Shown here: in pieces, positions 1 through 13,200 of the stretch
Layout: every line of letters begins with the position of its first letter
Numbering within the stretch: the stretch's first letter is position 1
NCBI RefSeq assembly: GCF_000787575.1
Contig: NW_012236526.1
Coordinates: 248,001-312,000, forward strand
Direction: 5' to 3'
Length of the DNA stretch: 64,000 nt
Origin: Acytostelium subglobosum LB1
Lineage: Eukaryota > Evosea > Eumycetozoa > Acytosteliales > Acytosteliaceae
Translations under genes and position numbers: made by a program
Notes under the pieces: generated by a model
The model's input: only the letters and a program-made list of their open reading frames with translations
Database searches by the model: none
Told to the model about the DNA's origin: nothing

Positions 1-778
1 CGTCTCGCAGATCTGTTGATGGGCGATCGAGAAGCCGATGCCCTGTTGGTTGAGCTCTTGGTGAAGGTGAAGAATCGAGTCGAGACGTGATGTTGTAAAC
101 AGTTGTTGAAGCTTCTGAAGAATGATAAGATAGTTCTGAATTCGAATGAACTGATTGTTGTTGCTCTGTTGCTGCTGCTGGTGGTTGATGAGGGTGTTGG
201 CGTTGGTGTTGATTGGGTCTTCGTTGGGTGACAGGGGGAAGACGGCTGTGAGTGCGTCGGTGATCTTGGTCAGGTGGTCCTCAGAGAGGTGCAGCGTGAG
301 CACCTCGCAAAAGAGGTGTGCCTGCTCGAGTCGGCCGAGGGACTCAACGTGCTCGACGGGAACGCGCAACTGATTGGCGATGCCCTGAAGTCGTTGTACG
401 TCAGACATGTCGAGTGGGCCACGTATCTGCGAGCGCAGAAGCGACAGCACCACATCGACCTGTTCCTCGGATGCTCTGTCCAGCAGGGCCATCATACTGA
501 TAATCGAATGTTGATTGGACCTTGCATCTCCGTCGAAATGTAGGTCGTCTGCGCCGCCCTGCTGACCCGACGACGATATATTCTTTTGTACAAAGCTATT
601 TATCGTATGAAGGTGAGCAGGACCCAAATGTTGCAATATTGACAAATATCTAACTAGTTGTTGTCTTTGTGATTCTTCCATTTCTTTGTTCTTCTTCTTC
701 TTCTTCTCTTCCAAAATTATGTTATATGTTTCTTCTATCTCTGTTGTCAAATGTATGAATGATGTATCTTTATCGCGC

Positions 779-812
<34 letters not shown>

Positions 813-827
813 GTTCTGCTTCTTCTG
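1..827 (-). CDS. Unknown protein, 3' part runs off the window (exon, start unresolved)
   Basis: An uninterrupted minus-strand frame runs from about 827 to the window edge. It begins behind a splice-acceptor-like TTGTACAG at 828-835, so an upstream exon is likely but I could not place it; the first in-frame ATG is at 681-679. The frame opens with a Thr-rich stretch, a Glu/Lys segment around EEKKKKNKEMEESQRQ, then a helical region (VRYLSILQHLGPAHLHT, SEEQVDVVLSLLRSQI, HLSEDHLTKITDALTAV) and a Gln run near 165-180. I do not recognise the family. Three-base periodicity, good GC and absence of stops over 275 codons support real coding; the plus-strand frames here are shadows. Confidence 0.6.
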
Positions 828-1588
828 CTGTACAATGAATAAATGTAAATGAATGAAGTGTATTCAATCAAAGATATATATAATAATCAAAGAATGAATG
901 AATGAATATATATAAATATATAAATATATAGTTTATGTAATAGTATATTATGTGTGTGTAAGTAAGTGAAGTGAGTGAGAGAAAGTGAAAGTGTGTGAGA
1001 AGAGTTTGTTTGTTCTTGCCCTCTCAATCCCATCAAACTTGTGCTCATTCACTCACACACTCACACACACACAGGTTCAAAGGATGGATGCCAGGTCATG
1101 TCGGTCTGAGAGAGTGAGATTGAGTGTGTGTATGAGTGTTTTGAGCTGAAAAGTAGTTGTTTTTTAATATTATTTTAATTTTAATTTCTTTTTCTTTATT
1201 CTTTCTTGTTTGGTTTTTGTCCTGATTCACCACTCACTCCTTTTGTTCGGGCACACGCACAATCAAACAAGCGTGAGTGTGGGGAATGACTCGTCAGAAC
1301 AAGTAAAGTCATCATTCATTCAGCTTCCATTCCATTCCAACTTCACTCTTGCTATCAAGGATGCATAATAATAAGAGAACTTCTTTATTCTTTCTGTCAG
1401 CAGTCAACAACAGCATCAGCCAACGTTGATTGTTTGATTGTTTGATTGGATTGTTGTTGGTGACGTGACAAACAAAGAATGCGGGTTGTGATCGGACACA
1501 CATGAACAACACAATCTGTCGACAGAAACCTATTGTTGGACCTCACTCTTTGAGATCGATCTAAAGACGCGTATCATCGCGTTGTGGA
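828..1588. other. AT-rich spacer between two minus-strand genes
   Basis: AT-rich sequence with TATATAAATATATAAATATATAG at 908-930, GTGAGTGA-type runs at 960-1000 and an (AC)n stretch at 1050-1072. It should contain the promoter and probably a short first exon of the gene ending at position 1. I could not choose a start codon with a matching donor and phase. Confidence 0.4.
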
Positions 1589-2088
1589 CTATTTGGAAGC
1601 ATGTTGTTTGGTCTTGGCTTCCTCTTCATTTAGACAACGCACAAGATGGTTTGCACGATATTGATGTCTGGCGTTATCTGCTTTTAGCTCTTTGACCTCC
1701 TTCAATAACTGGTTTGTTTGGGTTGCATGTTCATGAACATGGGATGGGTTAGTTGATTATGGTTTAAGAGAAAGCTCTATCTTCTTTCTGCCCCAATCCT
1801 TTGGCATTAGTCATGTTCCTTACCTTTTGGTATTCGCTAAGTGGTACTGTATCATTTGATGTTGATGTTGTTGATGAAGTTGTTGTTGATCTAGAGTCTG
1901 TTGTTATTGTTGTTGACAACATTTTAAGTGAGTGATTGATTGATTGAGTCATTGATTGATTGATCGATCCCCTGTCTAATTGATTATTTACTCAAAAGCT
2001 TGTGTTCCAATGCCTCAACCTTTGTTGCCAACTCGGCACATAGTTGCTCGGCTCTGTTTGCTCTTTCCTCGAATCCACTGATGTCCAT
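1589..2088 (-). CDS. Small coiled-coil protein, three exons, 96 aa
   Basis: Three exons join in phase: 2088-1992 (97 nt), 1897-1824 (74 nt) and 1708-1589 (120 nt), with donors GTAAAT and GTAAGG and acceptors AACAG and ACCAG. The product starts MDISGFEERANRAEQLCAEL, has a Ser/Thr-rich linker, and ends with a heptad-like segment LLKEVKELKADNARHQYRAN then HLVRCLNEEEAK. The last segment resembles the leucine-zipper extension found at the start of animal cytosolic arginyl-tRNA synthetase (ELxxENxxxxYRxxxLxRxL), which in that family mediates docking into the multi-synthetase complex. That likeness is weak, so the function is unknown. It shares a short upstream region with the divergent NFX1-like gene. 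Confidence 0.6.
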
Positions 2089-2301
2089 ATCTATCTATCT
2101 ATCTGTTGTTATTTGTATTTGTAATATATTGTACCTAATTAAACAATGATGTCCTCGGGTCTCATAAAGTCTTCAAGAAGTCAAACTATCCCAAGTCACA
2201 CTGTTTTTCCAATGTGTTCTTTGCCGCGTCGATTCATTGAATTGAATCCATTCATTCATTCACTAATTCTACAAATATGTACATTGTGTTATATATATAC
2301 A

Positions 2302-5300
2302 ATGAGTACCAACAGTAGAGGTCAGACCAAGAGAGGTACTGAACGATCACCTGACAACAACAATCATAATACTACGGCATCTGGAAGTGGCAACAATACC
2401 AGAGGTCTCAACAACAGGACAAAGAGGGGAACCTCATCATCATCATCTCCACCTTCATCAACTTCATCAATATCACAGCAACAACAAAGTCAATGGAGCA
2501 TATCTCCTAACCTGCTGGAACCTCAGCAAGCACTGAGACAACAGACTCCAGCACCAGTCCCAGCTCCAGCCCCAACACAACCTCCTCAACCTCAACCTAA
2601 ACCTCAACCAGTTCTTCCAGTACTCATTACAAAGGAGAGTTACAAGGCATTGATGCAAAAGTATCAGTTGGATGATGATGATGATAGTCTGGACGATGAT
2701 GACAGTTGCAATGAAGACAGTGACGATGACACCAACAATGAGGATAGCGTGTTTGAAGCATACAACAAGACCGCTGCTGGCGTCGCTCTTTCATCATCGT
2801 CATCATCGACATCCACCATCCAGCAACGTGAGTCCAATGTCAAACGTTTGATTCAAGAGACCAAGCGAGAGATATCTTCATGTCTTGTGTGTCTGGAGCG
2901 TGTCAGGACTGCTGATCCAGTGTGGCAGTGCTCACAATGCTACTGTCTACTACATCTACAGTGCTGCCAGAGCTGGGCCAGGGAGCGACTGTTGATCACA
3001 TCAATGTCAGAGTCATGCCAACAACGAGGCATACAACCATTCTGGTGCTGTCCCAAGTGCAGGAACGAGTACCATCGCAAGGACACGCCCGATCACTACA
3101 AGTGCTTCTGTGGCAAGTCGACCAACCCGCCAGTCGACCCTTGGATCACACCTCACAGTGTATGTATACATCGCGATCTAATCGATGGTCCCATATCACT
3201 CACTCAATCAATATGATACCATCAGTGCGGTGAACTGTGCAAGAAGAATCTGGCACCTCCATGTGGACATAGTTGCACTTTATTATGCCATCCAGGTGCA
3301 TGCCCACCGTGTCCACAGACAATTACTGCGCGCTGTCACTGTGACAAGGAACAGAGAGTCCAGAGATGTTCAAGCGGTGCAAGGTATGAGTGTGGCCAGG
3401 TGTGCGATGCAAGGTTGGAATGTGGACATCGTTGCGAGTCCAATTGTCACACTGGCCAACATCCACCATGCAAGAAGACGAGCACTGTAGCATGTCGATG
3501 TGGCGTCACATCCAAAGAGGCACAGTGCGCGCAGACACGCCACCTCTGCACCAACGTCTGCAACAAGAAGCTATCATGTGGACAACATCAATGTAAGCGG
3601 GTGTGTTGTAATGGCTGCGAGCCATGCCCGTTGGAAGCGCCCCGCGCATGTGGCTGTGGCGCTCAGTCATTCAAACTGCCATGCACCAAGCCCACGCCAT
3701 CCACTTGCGGCGCCACCTGCAACAAGGTATTGGCGTGTGGCGAGCATCGATGCTACGAGCGATGTCACACGGACGCATGTCCTAACTGCAAGAAGGTGAC
3801 AACCAAGACATGTCGATGTGGCGCCATCTCCAAGGAGGGCCCCTGTCAGAAGGAGCTGACCTGCACGACCAAGTGTAACAACAATCGCGACTGTGGAAAG
3901 CACAAGTGCCGGCGCAAGTGCTGCACCGGCAACTGCCCACCGTGCGAGGAGGAGTGTGGCGAGCGACTGTCGTGCGGCAATCACAAGTGCAAGTCCAACT
4001 GCCACCGGGGCCGTTGTCTGCCCTGTCAATTCACCGTCAAGCTGTACTGCGCGTGCAAGCTGACCTACATCGAAGTGCCATGCGGCACAGAGAAGCGTGC
4101 GCCCGTGCCCAAGTGCACCAAACTTTGCCAGGCGCCAACGACCTGCCATCACTCGGCTCGAAGACATCATCGCTGCCACTTTGGACCGTGCCAGCCGTGC
4201 AACAAGAAATGCTCGGCGCCCCTGCCCAACTGCAAGCACAAGTGCCCGGATCCCTGTCACGATCCAATACCAACGGTCAACTACAAGACCAAACCATTCA
4301 TAGAGTATTCGAGTCAGACGATACATGCATTGATCAAGGACAAGCCTGTAGTATTCCCGACCGCGCTGCCATTGTCCCAGGTGCAATGCAAGCCATGTCT
4401 GGTGCCACAGGATCGACTGTGCGTTGGAGAGCATGGAGCCAAGACAATGAAGTGTTCAGAAGATCCAGTGTACAGCTGCGACAAGCAATGTGGCAACAGA
4501 TTGGAGTGTGGCAATCATTCGTGCACAAGTCAATGTCACACAATCAACATCAGAAGGAAGCTGCAATCAAATGATGGTCACTCAGTTGTCATTGTTGATG
4601 ATGATGATGTAGATGGTGAGCACGAGGACACGGACGACATTGAGGACTCTTGCGAGGTGTGCGAACTACCATGCCAGAATGATCGACCAAAGGGATGCAC
4701 TCACAAGTGTGACCTTCCATGCCACCTCAATGCATGTCCAACATGTACAAAGAGTGTACGCAAGAGCTGTCATTGTACATCACTCACTCTGTACATTCCA
4801 TGCAATGAGTATGTTATGCCAGAACAAGTTGGCCGCGACATCTTCTCGTGTGGCCAGGTGTGTCGCAGATTCCTCCCAGGTTGCACACACAGCTGTCCAA
4901 ACATCTGCCACAAGGGTGCGTGCGCCCCATGCACCGGCTCACTCAATGTGTACTGCCAGTGCAAGTTGATCAAGGAGCGATGGACATGCCAGCAAGCACA
5001 GCAGCGTCGCAAGGACAAGTCAATCCACAATGCCCAGTTTGACAAGTTGCTGGCGTGTGATGAGAATTGCATGGAGGTCAAGAGACAGCAACAGAAGCAG
5101 ATGCAGGCAAATGACGCCGAGTCAGAGACTGCAGATGGCCAGACATCCAACGCGTCATTGACCAAGGAGCAGAAGCGACAGAGATATCAACAGAAACAAA
5201 TGGAGATGGCACAAAAGTGGAGAGAGGAGGAGGCCATGAGGAACAAGCGTTCAATCCTGGACACAATCATTCAGCCCCACGTCATTGCCAAAGTATTTGG

Positions 5301-5361
5301 TGTTATCATATTAACAGCGTTCATTGTATTCTTGGTCATGGCAACAAACAGGACAAAGTAA
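2302..5361 (+). CDS. NFXL1: NFX1-type zinc-finger / RING-CH protein with C-terminal membrane anchor (NFXL1-like), 997 aa
   Basis: Two exons, 2302-3159 and 3226-5361, donor GTATGT, phase 0. An in-frame ATG also exists at 2146, but the one at 2302 follows an AT-rich TATATATACA leader typical of the group. The N-terminus is low-complexity (Ser/Thr, Gln/Pro, acidic Asp run). A RING/PHD-like Cys-rich domain starts near residue 194 (CLVCLERV...WQCSQC...FWCCPKC), followed from about residue 285 by many NFX1 zinc fingers of the form CGxxxCxxxLxCGxHxCxxxCHxGxCxxC. A hydrophobic helix (AKVFGVIILTAFIVFLVMA) lies 5 residues from the end. RING + NFX1 repeats + tail anchor is the layout of NFXL1 rather than nuclear NFX1. 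Known relatives act in E3-ligase or RNA/DNA regulation; substrate here unknown. It lacks the R3H domain of NFX1 proper. Confidence 0.9.
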
Positions 5362-5629
5362 ATTAAATATTACTATTATTATTATTATTATTACAATCAA
5401 TCTACGCAATGATGTAAAAGTTGTGTAATTTTTGTTTCAAGTTTTTTGTTTGGCTTGATTTTAAGTTTGTTTTTTTTATGAAGACGAGCTAGACGAGGAT
5501 GAACCTGATGCCAAAGGTGTAAGCAAGACTGGACCACGTACTCATTCATAATACTTTACTTGTTTACATACACTCAAACATATAATAATGTTCTGAACAT
5601 CAACCAATACAACCATCATTGTAAGTAAC

Positions 5630-5630
<1 letters not shown>

Positions 5631-5669
<39 letters not shown>
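5631..5669. repeat. (TCAA)n microsatellite
   Basis: Nearly ten uninterrupted TCAA units. Shorter versions occur in many introns and spacers of this window, for example 11131-11150 and 17844-17861. Confidence 0.9.
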
Positions 5670-6222
5670 CGTCATAGTTGGTATACAATATATTATATAA
5701 TATTTTCATGATGATATACTTCATCCCTGTCATAATGTAATTGATGAGGAAACTTTTTGTCTTGTGGTAAAGACTTATCTGATTAAATATCTATATAATA
5801 TATACATATTCCAACTATGACCAATTCAATCTACCCTTCACAACCAATACTAACAAACAATTGTATCTTCATACTTTACAGAATGATGATGTTGTTGTAG
5901 TCTAATCCTAAAGACAATCCAATTATACCTCTGTGCTAAAAATGGGAATGCCAGTCTGACATACAAAAGGTATTGTATACAATCACATTATCTATCCATC
6001 TATCTACTCTTATATGATTATAAAACAACAAGCATATGTCTGAACTATATTGAAGACATAAACCCATACGAATGACCTTAAACAACATCAACATATCTTC
6101 ATCAACATTATATCCAACTATATCCATGTACCATCAATTTACTAATATCAATTTATTTCTACCTTTGTTTGTAGGTCCATCATATTTGAATGCCTTGGTC
6201 ATGTCATATCCAGGCAGTCAGG

Positions 6223-6270
6223 TCCAGACCAGTTCCATCCATTAATATCATTGATGGATGGTAGTCTGGA
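6223..6270. ncRNA. Strong two-part hairpin, possible small RNA precursor
   Basis: TCCAGAC (6223-6229) is complementary to GTCTGGA (6264-6270), and CCATCCA (6235-6241) to TGGATGG (6255-6261). A small asymmetric internal loop (5 versus 2 nt) and a 13-nt terminal loop separate the parts. It sits in a non-coding region inside a piece flanked by splice-like signals. It could be a microRNA-like precursor, a stem of a longer RNA, or part of a promoter. Strand is not determined. Confidence 0.25.
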
Positions 6271-6659
6271 GGTATACCTCTAATTGTTATTATTGTAAGT
6301 GTCCATCTACAACACCATCAACAACATACACATACACACGATCACCTTATATGATGAGCACAGTTAGGGACACCGCAAAATGCTTTGACCGATAAAATTA
6401 ACTTAAACAATATAAAAATAACCTCTGACAACAAATAACTATTACAACAACTTATTCATTCACATCAACACTTGACATCATCAATGTATATCCAATACTA
6501 ATCCATTACTTTCTAATCATACTTTAACAGTTGACCAATAATCATACATAACAATGGTTACCATCTGCCAGAGTCCCACCCAAGTATCAACGCAATGTAC
6601 ACCAAAGGTAGTTATTATTCATCCATTCACATATCCAACAACAAACAAACAACCAACAA

Positions 6660-6743
6660 GTTGAATGATGATACTTGCTGACGGTGCGGTCTGACTTTAT
6701 AATGACGAAGCTCGTCGTGTACAAAATTTTCTTTCTGAACAAC
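6660..6743 (+). ncRNA. Candidate box C/D snoRNA
   Basis: In order: terminal stem arm GTTG (6660-6663), C box ATGATGA (6665-6671), D' box CTGA (6691-6694, with another CTGA at 6678-6681), C' box ATGACGA (6702-6708), D box CTGA (6735-6738), and the matching stem arm CAAC (6740-6743). Order, spacing and total length of 84 nt suit a C/D snoRNA guiding 2'-O-methylation of rRNA or snRNA. The boxes are short motifs and can arise by chance; no target was tested. Confidence 0.3.
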
Positions 6744-7282
6744 AACTATCAACTACATACATACATACCTATCTACAATCAACAATTTCACTGCCAACCA
6801 ATCCAATCCAATCAGTTATCTAACCATTACTTCCTTTCCAATATCACAGACACATACCTCAATGTTGCCACATGGTACCACTTGCTCACTTAATTAATAA
6901 ATCAAAGAGCTTATTAATACATACATACATACATATATCTTTTGTTGCACGCTTGTCATTAACCTGGTTCATCATCTTATAAATCGTTGATCCAGTGATT
7001 GATCAAACAAACCCAAGACGATGAACCCATTCCCAAACACCCCATTCATTCACACACCAATGGGTGATAGGTAAGATGCAAAAGGTGGAAAGAAGGGAGG
7101 AATTGATTGAAAAACAAACAAGTTGTGTTTGAATGAATGAATGAGCAACGCTTCACATCTACTACATCATCATAATTCAAATAAATAATCACAATAGAAC
7201 ATAAATATATTACATGTAATAATTGTATATATAAGTAGTTCAATAGTATAAATATATATATTTGTAGTATTATTATAGAATC

Positions 7283-10200
7283 ATGTATTCTATAAATAAA
7301 TCAAAGGTCTATGTCTTTGATATATACTCCTATTTCAATGATTATGACATTGATTCACATCGACGTTATGGATCAATGAGATGTTCAACTCATAATCATA
7401 TACTACTACAACAACAACAAGCACAAGCACAACAACAAGCACAAGTACAACAACAACAGGTACATAAGTGCACATGTATAGATTCGATTGTATCAATCAC
7501 TTGTAATATTCATAATATCATTAGTAGTAGGAATGATGGAAGTGGGAGTGAGGTCGAGCAGGATGATGTTGATTTGGAGGACGACGATTACGCATATGAG
7601 GAGGATCATGATGAACAGGATGACGAAGACGATGAGGACGATGAGGACGATGAGGACGATGAAACAGCTGATGGTGACGACAGGGTGGATGACAGTGCCA
7701 CTCACAAGATGTTGAGGAGGAGGAAGAAGTTGGACAGAGAACAAAAGTCATTGTTTAAGAAGCCACCAGACTTTGGATGCTATACCAACAACAAGTTGGA
7801 GCCACAGCAGCAACAGCCGACAGTGTTCACACTCAATCAATCAGGCCAGAACAGACTGTCGAGATCCAAGCAGATGATGTCACCGCCACCACAACACAAC
7901 TTCATATCGACGTCATCTTCAATCAATGACACTGATGCCTCATTGGACGGCTCTGAACTGCTGGACAACTATACAGACAGCGACTTTAGCAGCGCACCCA
8001 CACAACTGTCAGACATGGCCAAGGTGGACAACAACTGCTCGCCAATCTTTGCCAAAGCACTTCACTCTGGATCCTTCCACATCCAGTCACAGCTCAATCG
8101 CTACACCACTGACTTTAAGCAGAAGAACTGGAACGATGAGTTCCAGACCCTCTTGGCACTTCCCGACACTGAGTCCAAGTTCTCCAAGTTGTCCCATTTG
8201 GCAAGGGACTTTGTGTTTGCTGCAAAGACATATGTATGTTGCTCATCCTGAGGTCAGACTCACTCATGTATCACTCACTCATGAATCAATCACAGGCCAC
8301 CATTATCATCAATGAGCTGTGCTTGCCGTTTGAGCAAAAGAGCTTGCGACCTGTGGACATGGGAGGATTCGCTGGTGGACTAAAGTATTACTGTCAGGGT
8401 ATCCTGTTCAAGTTTGCGATGGATTCCATGTTGAATGAGGACTGTTGGATGTATGGTGGACCCATTCCCAGAGATGACTATGCCTCAAAGTCTGCATCCA
8501 ATGAGCTCAAAGGACTGATATCGTACTACATGGCAGGCGTGCCAGGCCTACACTATCCTTTGGTAAGTTGTTGTTGTCTTCATTGATCACATTCAATCAC
8601 TTATTCAATCAATCAAACAAACAAATAGATCGCTCTGATAGATTATAAAGGATTCAGATTGATTGCATTGTCATTGTTACCAATCAATTCAGAGACGATA
8701 CGATATGGATCATCAGATAGTGGAACTATTGTACATGATGATATTAAGGAGTTGAGCGAGAAGATGAATGAAGCGGCAAGGATCATCAATTTGAAGGCTC
8801 ATCGCGTTGGCAGTGTGGATGAGTTCACCAAAGAGCTGTCCAGTCCTGGCGACCTCGAGGCACATCTTGGCAACGACAGCAGATACTACGTCATTGACTT
8901 TAGTCGAACATTCCCTCCAGAGGCACTCACGCGAGAGGATCTCAACAGAAGGAGTATCTTTTACAACTTGCTTCGACCAGAGTTTGGTAAGTAGCATCGC
9001 GATGTACATGTGGCCAGCCACGTGGGACACTCAACTAACATACTTCAATCAAGTGTCCAAATGGTCAAAGCCTTTGTGTAGCGACTCATTTACGGGTTGG
9101 CAGAGGCTGGATCAGAACAAACAGATGCATAATATGGAGGTGGAGGAGGCCACCAAATACTTGTTGACTACACAGGTCAAGCAGTTGGCAGAGAAGTTGG
9201 ACAAGGAGTTCAAGGGCAGGATGTTGAACCAGGGTGTTATAAGCGCATTGGCACCGGATGAGCCATCCAACTTTGATGAGATCAAGACACAGTTTGCCAC
9301 CAAGTTCTTGCCAATCATTCAGAAGCGGTTCGAGACGATGGAGGTGCAGAACCAGCAGCAGTTTGCCGTCACGGACGAGATCAACACGGCCAACATGGTG
9401 GAGAGTGTCGAGTCTACCAGCTCGATGATGCCTGAGCTGCCTGTCAAGCGACTGGCCAGGACGTTGAACAATGTGAGGAACGAAACGCCACGCCAACTCC
9501 TCATGATCATTGAGGAGATGCATAGATTCGGGGTCAACCTGCGTCACATGGGTCGACTCCGTTTCCACTCAATGTCCATTCGTCTGAGAGACCTACTTCT
9601 CTTGGAGATGACTGCAAGATCAATCAAGGTACGTGAGTGATCACACATACCTGTAGCCAATCAACTTGCACTAACACTCGCGCACTCACTACACAGAGTA
9701 TAATCAAGGAAGAGATGAGATTAAAGATGAAGGAGGTACAGGGCTTGTCAGAGGAGCCATTCAAACAGGTGGTCATCACGATATTCAATCAGATATTAGA
9801 CTACAAGTCATTGATTTGGAAGCGAGTGTTCTCAACGATACAGAGCAAGTATTATATGGCCTTCCAGATTGCCGATGAGACCAGCCCAACGGGATCAATC
9901 GATGAGGTGCCCAGCGACAATGACTCTTGGATGGAGAGTATCAATGCCAAGAACCTGTTTGAACGCATGCAACTGCTCACTGGCATTGCCTTGTCACCAC
10001 TGGCGCAGTACGAGTTCTCTCGAGACCCACTCCTATTCCAATTTGTCGACTCGGACATTCAAGAGATCTACTCAACCGTCAAGCATATGAACATTGTGGA
10101 TTATGCAGAGGGCATGGCGCTGTCCATGTCGGCGGCCAACAAAAAGGGTCGAGAGCGTCTGCGTCTGCTCAAGATGGCCACGTCCAAGTTTGAGTCGTCG

Positions 10201-13200
10201 CTCAAGTCCAACCCCGACAACCTCGAGTGCATCTGCCAGCTGGGTCGCACACTGGTCACGCAGGCCGAGTCGATCACGGCGGTGGCCGGCTCATTTGGCA
10301 AGAACCTATACATCAAGTCGCTCGAGGAGGCGTCTGAGAAGTTCAAGCATGCCATCACAATTTCGCCAGACTACTCCCAGGCGTACTATGAACTGGCGCA
10401 GGTGTATCTATTGATCGCGCAGCACTACTACTCACTGCCATTCAAGGCCAAGCGATACTTCTTGATGGCATCGAATGAGTTTAGCGCAGGCCTACAACGC
10501 ATACCCAGCAGGACATCAACGCGCTACAAGGCCATGTCAGACTTGGTGCTGGACACTGCCACTCGCCTGTTTGAGAAGGGACTGGAGGGCTGGTCCACCT
10601 ACATCATTGGAGTGACAATCATTTGCGAGGCATTGGAGAAGCTCAACGACAAGGACTCTAGCGTCAAGGTGTTGTTGGCCAAGTCATACATCTATCGACC
10701 ATTCTACAACAACGAAGAGAATGACGAGCGATTGCATTACTACAGTAAGGCGGCCAGCAAGTTCCAGCAGGCTCTACTACTGTCCGAGGACAAGAAGTAT
10801 GAGATACTTGAGATTGGTCGAGAGATTTGGCTCAAGTCCAAGGTGGGCAACCGCAAGCTTGCCTACCCATCGACCTACATCTTCCGGCTCCTAGTTCAGA
10901 GTTCATACCTCCAAGAGAACAAGGTCTACTCAATGTATCTAGACTCTTTGATTGAGATATCAAGGGTAAGTGAGCGAGTACCTTCTGATACAGCTTGGAC
11001 CACAGCATGATCCCTAACACAACTCTCTTTCATTTTAGATGGAAGTTACCAACATGGAGATCAACAAAGAGTTGGCAATATTGATTGAGAAGATGTTGAG
11101 TATCAACGTATGTCCTTTCCATTCAATCAAATCAATCAATCAATCAATCATACTTACCTGGAACAATCACTTTCTAGAATCCATACGCAAGGGACAAACT
11201 TCAATCTGCCATTGACAACCAGAAACAGGAGTTGTGCGACTTCCTTGTGGCGGCAGTGTTGTCAGATGTATTGAAGACGTTGCTCAAGCAAAAGGCAACG
11301 GGCGTGAGGAGTGTTTTGTTGCAAATGACATCGATCAGTGATCAAACATTGTTGGCATTGGGTGATATATTCGAACAGATGGACGAGCTCAACTTGTCCA
11401 CTTGCCCACTGCTCACGGACAATGGTATTGCAGAGTTTCTCACCAATCATGGCAAGACTCTCACCACACTCAATCTATCGAGCACAGCGGTCAGCGCCAA
11501 GACCATCACGATCATCTCCAACTTTTGTCCATTGATCCACACGCTCAATGTACAGAACTGTCCACTGGCCGACACAGAGACACTGCTCCAGCTGTCATCA
11601 TTGTCACGACTGAAGCGTCTGGACATCTCCAAGTGCAAGATCACCAACGATGTCATCACACAGTTCTCCACGTCCCACCAGCTCAGCGAGCTGTGCGTGC
11701 GCAACCTGAACCGTGTGAGTGACGACGCACTCCAACTGTTTGGATGCCAGCTCATCAAGGTACTGGACCTCAGCTCGTGTTCCAAGATCACGGACCAGGC
11801 ATTCTTGCAACTGCCACACTGTCCACTGATGGAGGTACTCATCTTGGAGGCCTGCTACAATCTGACTGACGCATCCGTTGTCAACATCTCTCACAAGATG
11901 CCATCACTCAAGAAGCTGTCGCTCAAGGGCTGCAAGTTCATCACGGACGTGGGCATCATTAACCTGGTGCAGCGATGCATTCGTCTCGAGGATTTGAAGC
12001 TTTCTCGTTGCCAATCAATGACGGACGACTCGATCGACGCCATCTCCACACAGATCTCTGGTACATTGGAGCGCATAGACATATCAATGTGTCCACAACT
12101 GTCCGAAGCATCATTCCTCCAACTCATCACACGCTGTGATCGTCTCACAGCCATCAACTTTTCAGAGAATGTCAAGGTATCCAATGTTGTCGTCGAGCTC
12201 ATCAGTGAGAAGTTCCCCAACCTTCAACATCTAAGACTTGATTCCTGCACGTAAGTAGTGACATTGGAGACTATCCATCTCGCGCAACTAACTAACATGG
12301 CTCGCACAACAGCAAAACAACTGACATGGATGGACAGTTGGCTGTATACAACAATAAGCTTCAGACATTGAGCATCAAGAAATCACAGATGAATCATCAG
12401 AGTTTCTTGAACCTTACGTCATCACTGATCAATCTCACATCACTCACGGTAAAGTCGTGTCTCCAGTTGACAGACATGTCATTCGCATCAATAGGCATGC
12501 TTGAACATCTGGAGTTCCTCGACATTAGTGACAACTACCGACTCTTGGACAACTCAATGTTGACAATCTGCAAGAGTCTTCACAAGCTCCAGTATCTGGA
12601 CATATCACAATGTGTTAGGGTATGTGTTTGTGCAGGATTGATTGATCAGGATCACTCACTAACATTACTCATTCAACCAAACATGTTATAGTTATCAACC
12701 AAATCATACTTTATGATTGGTAAGCACTTGACAAGATTGGAGGCATTGATTATGCATGGATGTTTGAGTGTGGACGACGCGTCAATAGTGTATATAGCAG
12801 AGAATATGACGCAGTTGAGACACATGGACTTGTCCTACTGTACCAACATCACGGACAATGCAGTGTTTGCCCTGTCTAATCATCAGCGCTTCTTGGAGAA
12901 GCTCTATCTGAGAGACTGTCGATCGATCACTCAGGCATCAATCGATCACGTCAAGGAGAAGTGCAACCTCTTCCGTCTGACACGTCTCTCACTTCACTCA
13001 TTGCCATTGATTGGTGAGCTGATGGGTGCGCCCAACAAGGCACTTTTAAAGCCCATCACCTACAAGGATCGGACATCATCCAATGAGTGGCGGCTCAAGT
13101 CCAAGAAGATGCATGAACTCGTCATGGAGAATAAGGAGAAGGTCGAACAGATATTGTTACAAAAGTCCCCACCGCCCACCTCCAAGGCGCCTCCCCAGAA

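Larger units (their letters stand above)
5362..7282. other. Gene-free 1.9 kb region
   Basis: No convincing protein gene on either strand. It holds a (TCAA)n tract, a long hairpin near 6223-6270 and a box C/D-like element near 6660-6743 (listed separately). Exon-like pieces flanked by splice-like signals occur at about 6174-6290 (after TTTGTTTGTAG, before GTAAGTG) and 6532-6606 (after TTTAACAG, before GTAGTT), but they do not join into an open frame. They could be exons of a non-coding transcript or 5' leader exons of the downstream Clu gene. Confidence 0.45.

Noticed and set aside
1060-1110. Minus-strand ATG with MTWHPSFEP as first exon of the partial gene at the window start
   Set aside because: It would need a GTGTGT donor, and the phase to the acceptor at 828 could not be confirmed.
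2146-2301. N-terminal extension of the NFX1-like protein from the ATG at 2146
   Set aside because: The added residues have no family likeness and the sequence just before 2302 looks like a typical AT-rich leader.
7460-7531. Intron-like stretch in exon 1 of the Clu-headpiece gene (CAG then GTACATAAG ... ATTAG)
   Set aside because: None of the available AG positions restores an open frame, while reading straight through stays open. Kept as coding, with caution.
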